Shown here in pieces: positions 43,983-47,426 of a stretch of 47,426 bases of DNA. This DNA is from an uncultured Prevotella sp. (GTDB lineage Bacteria > Bacteroidota > Bacteroidia > Bacteroidales > Bacteroidaceae). The notes under the pieces were generated by a model. That model was given only the letters and a program-made list of their open reading frames with translations. It was not told the DNA's origin and made no database searches. The stretch spans positions 1 to 47,426 of the forward strand of contig USAI01000006.1 in NCBI GenBank assembly GCA_900552675.1. The letters are read 5' to 3'. The position numbers were made by a program, and so were the translations under genes. How positions within the stretch are numbered: position 1 is the stretch's first letter; each line of letters begins with the position of its first letter.

Positions 43983-44675
43983 TTACTCAACTGTTTTGGG
44001 ATCAACCTTGATACCCTGACTCATTGTGCTTGAAATAAAGATACTCTTAATGTATGTACCTTTAGCAGCAGCAGGCTTGAGCTTGATGACAGTAGCGATA
44101 AACTCCTTAGCGTTCTGATAGATCTGCTCGGGAGTGAAGCTAACCTTACCGATTGAAGTGTGGATAATACCAGCCTTATCAACCTTAAAGTCAATCTTAC
44201 CCTGTTTAACCTCCTTAACTGCCTTAGCAACGTCCATAGTAACGGTGCCGCTCTTGGGGTTAGGCATCAATCCGCGGGGGCCGAGGATACGACCGAGGGG
44301 ACCAAGTTTACCCATGCATGAGGGCATCGTGATGATAACATCAATATCTGTCCAGCCACCTTTGATCTTCTCGATATACTCGTCGAGACCAACATGGTCG
44401 GCGCCAGCCTCTTTGGCAGCAGCCTCCTGATCAGGAGTACAAAGACAGAGAACACGCGTAACCTTTCCAGTACCGTTGGGCAGAGAAACCACGCCGCGAA
44501 CCATTTGGTTAGCCTTGCGAGGGTCAACACCCAGACGTACGTCGATATCAAGAGAAGCATCAAACTTGGTAGTGGTGATTTCCTTTACCAATGCTGCTGC
44601 CTCCTCTAAAGAGTATGCTTTCCCTGCTTCAACCTTATCAGCGACTGATTTTTGATTTTTTGTCAGTTTACTCAT
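43983..44675 (-). CDS. rplA: 50S ribosomal protein L1
   Basis: The 230-residue protein is L1, the mobile-stalk protein involved in E-site tRNA release. Conserved segments include DIDVRLGVDPRKANQMVRGVV, MPSCMGKLGPLGRILGPRGLMPNPKSGTVT and the C-terminal KGTYIKSIFISSTMSQGIKV. The start follows an A-rich leader 22 nt after rplK. Length and order are typical of the rplKAJL cluster. Confidence 0.97.
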   Translation of the reverse strand: MSKLTKNQKSVADKVEAGKAYSLEEAAALVKEITTTKFDASLDIDVRLGVDPRKANQMVRGVVSLPNGTGKVTRVLCLCTPDQEAAAKEAGADHVGLDEYIEKIKGGWTDIDVIITMPSCMGKLGPLGRILGPRGLMPNPKSGTVTMDVAKAVKEVKQGKIDFKVDKAGIIHTSIGKVSFTPEQIYQNAKEFIATVIKLKPAAAKGTYIKSIFISSTMSQGIKVDPKTVE

Positions 44676-44697
44676 TTTCTTAATTGAAGTTTAAAAA

Positions 44698-45135
44698 TTA
44701 TTCAGGGAAGTCCCCTTTAACAGTGATACCCATACTTCTTGCTGTACCGGCAATCAGCTTCATAGCAGAATCTACTGTGAAGCAGTTGAGGTCATTCATT
44801 TTGTCCTCTGCGATAGCCTTTACCTGCTCCCAAGTTACACTTGCGACTTTCTTACGGTTAGGCTGAGCAGAACCGCTCTTTACCTTAGCTGCCTCCTTGA
44901 GCTGTACGGCTGCGGGAGGAGTCTTGATAACAAAGCTGAATGACTTGTCAGTATAGTAAGTGATAACGACAGGAAGAATTTTTCCAGCCTTATCTTGGGT
45001 TCTGGCGTTGAACTCTTTGCAGAATCCCATGATGTTAATTCCTTTCGAACCCAGAGCAGGTCCTACTGGAGGAGAGGGATTCGCAGCGCCACCTTTAATC
45101 TGTAATTTGATTAATCCAGCAACTTCTTTAGCCAT
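44698..45135 (-). CDS. rplK: 50S ribosomal protein L11
   Basis: The 145-residue protein is L11, which with 23S rRNA forms the GTPase-associated centre. Recognisable parts are IKLQIKGGAANPSPPVGPALGSKGINIMGFCKEFN and the C-terminal DLNCFTVDSAMKLIAGTARSMGI, each shown here in family-typical form. The proline-rich thiopeptide-binding N-terminus is normal. It lies 63 nt downstream of nusG. Confidence 0.97.
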   Translation of the reverse strand: MAKEVAGLIKLQIKGGAANPSPPVGPALGSKGINIMGFCKEFNARTQDKAGKILPVVITYYTDKSFSFVIKTPPAAVQLKEAAKVKSGSAQPNRKKVASVTWEQVKAIAEDKMNDLNCFTVDSAMKLIAGTARSMGITVKGDFPE

Positions 45136-45198
45136 TTCTTTTGTTATAATTAAATGATTATTATAAGGAAAAGCTTTAGAACTCGTAACACTGTTCTA

Positions 45199-45744
45199 TT
45201 AGCCTTCCTTCTCGACTTGCATAAAACCTAACTCCAATGGAGTTTTACGTCCAAAGATTTTCACCATCACCTTGAGCTTCTTCTTCTCAGCATTAACTTC
45301 CTCAATAACACCCGAAAAGCCGCTGAAGGGTCCGTCAGTAACTTTGACAGTCTCATCAACAACATAGGGGATATCGATTTCATCTTGCAATTCAGTTTCC
45401 TCAACATTACCGAGCATACGGTTGATGTCGGATTGAGGCACTGGAGAAGGGTTATCGAGTCCGCCAAGGAATCCTAACACGTTAGGCATGAAGCGTAAGG
45501 TATGTGCTACATCGCCAACAAGGCTGGCTTCAATAAACACATATCCAGGGAGAGAAATTTTCTCCTTGATTACACGTTTGCCATTACGCAAAGACGCATG
45601 TTTCTCCATGGGCAAAAGCACCTGAAAAACATGTGACGAAAGGAGTGCGTTGTGCTTCATTTCAGCTTCAAGATACTCTTTTACCTTAGCTTCTTTTCCG
45701 CTAACAGCACGAAGGACATACCAATTTTTACTTGTAGTAGTCAT
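45199..45744 (-). CDS. nusG: Transcription termination/antitermination protein NusG
   Basis: The 181-residue protein has the NusG N-terminal domain (WYVLRAVSGKEAKVKEYLE, then the segment ending PGYVFIEA) and a C-terminal KOW domain (VTDGPFSGFSGVIEEVNAEKKKLKV). It binds RNA polymerase and links transcription with Rho or the ribosome. Order secE-nusG-rplK is conserved; it starts 14 nt after secE. Confidence 0.96.
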   Translation of the reverse strand: MTTTSKNWYVLRAVSGKEAKVKEYLEAEMKHNALLSSHVFQVLLPMEKHASLRNGKRVIKEKISLPGYVFIEASLVGDVAHTLRFMPNVLGFLGGLDNPSPVPQSDINRMLGNVEETELQDEIDIPYVVDETVKVTDGPFSGFSGVIEEVNAEKKKLKVMVKIFGRKTPLELGFMQVEKEG

Positions 45745-45758
45745 CTTTCTTTAACGAA

Positions 45759-45950
45759 TTAACCGGGATAAACCATACTCATGACCCATTTGAACAATGA
45801 GTCCATTGCGAACACCACAACTGCAATGACAAGGGAAGCAGATAATACAATCACTGCACTGTGAGTAAGTTCGGCACGTGACGGCCAAGTAGTCTTATGC
45901 GCAAGTTCGTCGTAACAAGTCTTGCAATAATTTACTATCTTCTTAAACAT
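45759..45950 (-). CDS. secE: Preprotein translocase subunit SecE
   Basis: The 63-residue protein is the short, single-membrane-span form of SecE. A cytoplasmic amphipathic helix with ELAHKTTWPSRAELTHSAV precedes one transmembrane segment (VIVLSASLVIAVVVFAMD). It stabilises SecY in the inner membrane. It lies directly between tRNA-Trp and nusG, an arrangement that is conserved in Bacteroidetes. Confidence 0.95.
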   Translation of the reverse strand: MFKKIVNYCKTCYDELAHKTTWPSRAELTHSAVIVLSASLVIAVVVFAMDSLFKWVMSMVYPG

Positions 45951-45966
45951 ATTATCTTCTTTTTAG

Positions 45967-46039
45967 CACGGAATGAGAGGCTCGAACTCCCGACACCTGG
46001 TTTTGGAGACCAGTGCTCTACCAACTGAGCTAATTCCGT
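45967..46039 (-). tRNA. tRNA-Trp (anticodon CCA)
   Basis: The 73-nt cloverleaf on the minus strand has a 7-bp acceptor (ACGGAAT/ATTCCGT), a D-arm with AGCTCAGTTGGTAGAGC, an anticodon stem CTGGT with loop containing CCA (46004-46006), and a T-arm with GTTCGAGCC. The discriminator is G and no CCA tail is encoded. It is 16 nt upstream of secE. Confidence 0.97.
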
Positions 46040-46044
46040 AAAAT

Positions 46045-46075
46045 AGGTTCCCAGCCCCATAGAGGATGGGAACCT
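46045..46075 (-). terminator. Hairpin between tuf and tRNA-Trp
   Basis: A 9-bp perfect stem (AGGTTCCCA at 46045-46053 with 46067-46075) is followed on the minus strand by TATTTTACGG. It would end or reduce transcription after tuf, or mark a processing point before tRNA-Trp. Confidence 0.6.
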
Positions 46076-46112
46076 TTATCTTTATGACGTTCACACGAGG
46101 TGAACACTCACA

Positions 46113-47303
46113 TTAGTCTTCGAAGATCTCGGTAATCTGACCTGAACCTACTGTACGGCCACCTTCGCGGATAGCGAAACGCAGACCCTGGTTCAGAGCA
46201 ACAGCGTAGATCAGCTCAACAGTGATCTCTACGTTGTCACCAGGCATTACCATCTCAACGCCCTCGGGCAGAGTGATCTCACCAGTACAGTCCATAGTAC
46301 GGAGGTAGAACTGGGGACGATACTTGTTACCGAATGGTGTGTGACGACCACCTTCTTCTTTCTTCAGAACGTAGATAGAAGCCTTGAACTTCTTGTAAGG
46401 CTTGATCTGTCCGGGATGGCAGAGCACCATACCACGCTTGATCTCGTTCTTGTCGATACCACGGAGGAGCAGACCAACGTTATCGCCAGCTTCACCCTCG
46501 TCAAGGATCTTACGGAACATCTCTACGCCAGTAACAACTGACTTCTTGTCCTCACCAAGGCCGAGCAGCTCAACCTCGTCGCCAACCTTAACACGACCAG
46601 TCTCGATACGACCAGTAGCAACAGTACCACGACCAGTGATTGAGAATACGTCCTCAATAGGCATCAGGAAGGGTTTGTCGAGGTCACGGGGAGGCTCCTG
46701 AATCCATGTATCAACAGCATCCATCAGCTCCATTACCTTGTCTACCCATTTCTCTACACCGTTGAGTGCACCAAGAGCAGAGCCGCGGATGATAGGAGTA
46801 TCCTCCTCGTATCCGTACTGATCGAGGATCTCACGAACCTCCATCTCAACGAGCTCCAGCATCTCCTCGTCGTCAACCATATCGCACTTGTTCAAGAAAA
46901 CAACCATGCGGGGAACGTTTACCTGACGAGCGAGCAGAACGTGCTCACGTGTCTGAGGCATAGGACCGTCAGTAGCAGCAACAACAAGGATAGCACCGTC
47001 CATCTGAGCAGCACCAGTTACCATGTTCTTTACATAGTCGGCGTGACCCGGGCAGTCTACGTGTGCGTAGTGACGTTTAGCTGTTTCATACTCGATGTGA
47101 GCAGAGTTGATAGTGATACCACGCTCTTTCTCCTCAGGAGCATTGTCAATCTGGTCGAAAGACTTAACTTCCTTGCTACCGAAACCCTTATCAAAAAGAG
47201 TCTTAGAAATGGCAGCGGTAAGAGTAGTCTTACCATGGTCAACGTGACCAATAGTACCAATGTTAACGTGCGGTTTGGTGCGCACAAAAGTCTCTTTAGC
47301 CAT
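46113..47303 (-). CDS. tuf: Elongation factor Tu
   Basis: The 396-residue protein is EF-Tu, the GTPase that brings aminoacyl-tRNA to the ribosome. GTP-binding motifs are GHVDHGKTTLTAAI (G1), RGITINSAH (G2), DCPGHADYVKNM (G3), NKCDMV (G4) and GSALGAL (G5). Domains 2 and 3 end in GGRTVGSGQITEIFED. It is the first protein gene of this cluster; a tRNA gene lies upstream. Confidence 0.98.
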   Translation of the reverse strand: MAKETFVRTKPHVNIGTIGHVDHGKTTLTAAISKTLFDKGFGSKEVKSFDQIDNAPEEKERGITINSAHIEYETAKRHYAHVDCPGHADYVKNMVTGAAQMDGAILVVAATDGPMPQTREHVLLARQVNVPRMVVFLNKCDMVDDEEMLELVEMEVREILDQYGYEEDTPIIRGSALGALNGVEKWVDKVMELMDAVDTWIQEPPRDLDKPFLMPIEDVFSITGRGTVATGRIETGRVKVGDEVELLGLGEDKKSVVTGVEMFRKILDEGEAGDNVGLLLRGIDKNEIKRGMVLCHPGQIKPYKKFKASIYVLKKEEGGRHTPFGNKYRPQFYLRTMDCTGEITLPEGVEMVMPGDNVEITVELIYAVALNQGLRFAIREGGRTVGSGQITEIFED

Positions 47304-47380
47304 AGCTTATTTTTTATTTATATAAATTTGAATAGTCGTTTTTCTTCAATATCCTTAGGTTTCTAAAGAAAAAGAAGTAG

Positions 47381-47426
47381 AGCTGTAACTGAGAGTTGAA
47401 CTCAGGACCTCTTCCTTACCAAGGAA
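47381..47426 (-). tRNA. tRNA-Thr (anticodon GGT), 3' part only
   Basis: The minus strand shows the anticodon loop TTGGTAA (anticodon GGT) in a CTTCC/GGAAG stem whose first base is beyond the window, a T-arm CTGAG-TTCAACT-CTCAG, and the 3' acceptor strand TTACAGC. The 5' half lies outside the window. It is upstream of tuf, as in related genomes. Confidence 0.85.

Overview
The window comes from a Bacteroidales chromosome, most likely Prevotella in the broad sense. The evidence is the promoter style (TTG or TTTG, about 20 nt, then TAnnTTTG) upstream of several genes, a type IX secretion-like C-terminal domain, gingipain-type (C25) peptidases, a TonB receptor with an N-terminal carboxypeptidase-like repeat domain, HmuY-like and DUF4876 proteins, and the gene order tuf / tRNA-Trp / secE / nusG / rplKAJL / rpoBC. 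The species is inferred, not read directly.

Both ends carry the translation and transcription core, all on the minus strand. The right end (34.7 to 47.4 kb) reads, in transcription order, tRNA-Thr (cut by the window end), tuf, tRNA-Trp, secE, nusG, rplK, rplA, rplJ, rplL, rpoB, rpoC. The left end holds rpsL and the start of rpsG. In most bacteria rpsL and rpsG follow rpoC closely. Here about 34 kb of envelope and accessory genes lies between them. A small DUF3467 gene, which I recall sitting between rpoC and rpsL in Bacteroides, is found in the middle of this segment on the opposite strand.

The inserted segment falls into blocks. (a) 1.7-8.1 kb, plus strand: an envelope phospho-decoration locus with an LpxL-like acyltransferase, a Kdo/LPS-kinase-like protein, a CDP-glycerol glycerophosphotransferase-like protein, a class V aminotransferase, a cytidylyltransferase fused to a degenerate Gfo/Idh oxidoreductase, and LicD. 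(b) 8.3-12.2 kb: an LtaS/sulfatase-like membrane phosphotransferase (minus) and an ArnT-like lipid-linked glycosyltransferase (plus), transcribed divergently, which fit the same theme. (c) 12.3-15.4 kb: the DUF3467 gene and a large secreted repeat protein with a T9SS-like tail. (d) 15.5-17.6 kb, minus: DUF3791, DUF3990 and DUF3791 genes overlapping like a toxin-antitoxin cassette and coupled to an MFS exporter gene. (e) 18.0-30.2 kb, plus: a TonB receptor, a DUF4876 lipoprotein, a second beta-barrel protein, two C25 peptidases with HEAT-like tails, a papain-like peptidase, and a shortened HmuY-like lipoprotein. This looks like proteolysis coupled to nutrient (perhaps heme or peptide) uptake. 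(f) 30.4-34.3 kb, minus: an outer-membrane-type protein, a metallophosphoesterase lipoprotein and a GH29 alpha-L-fucosidase.

The non-coding DNA is rich in repeats: a degenerate 22-bp array near 1.3 kb, a 177-bp MITE-like element at 28.0 kb, a GC-rich inverted repeat at 32.2 kb, a 16-bp tandem array at 34.4 kb, and several clear hairpin terminators. One of these hairpins lies between rplL and rpoB and looks like an attenuator.
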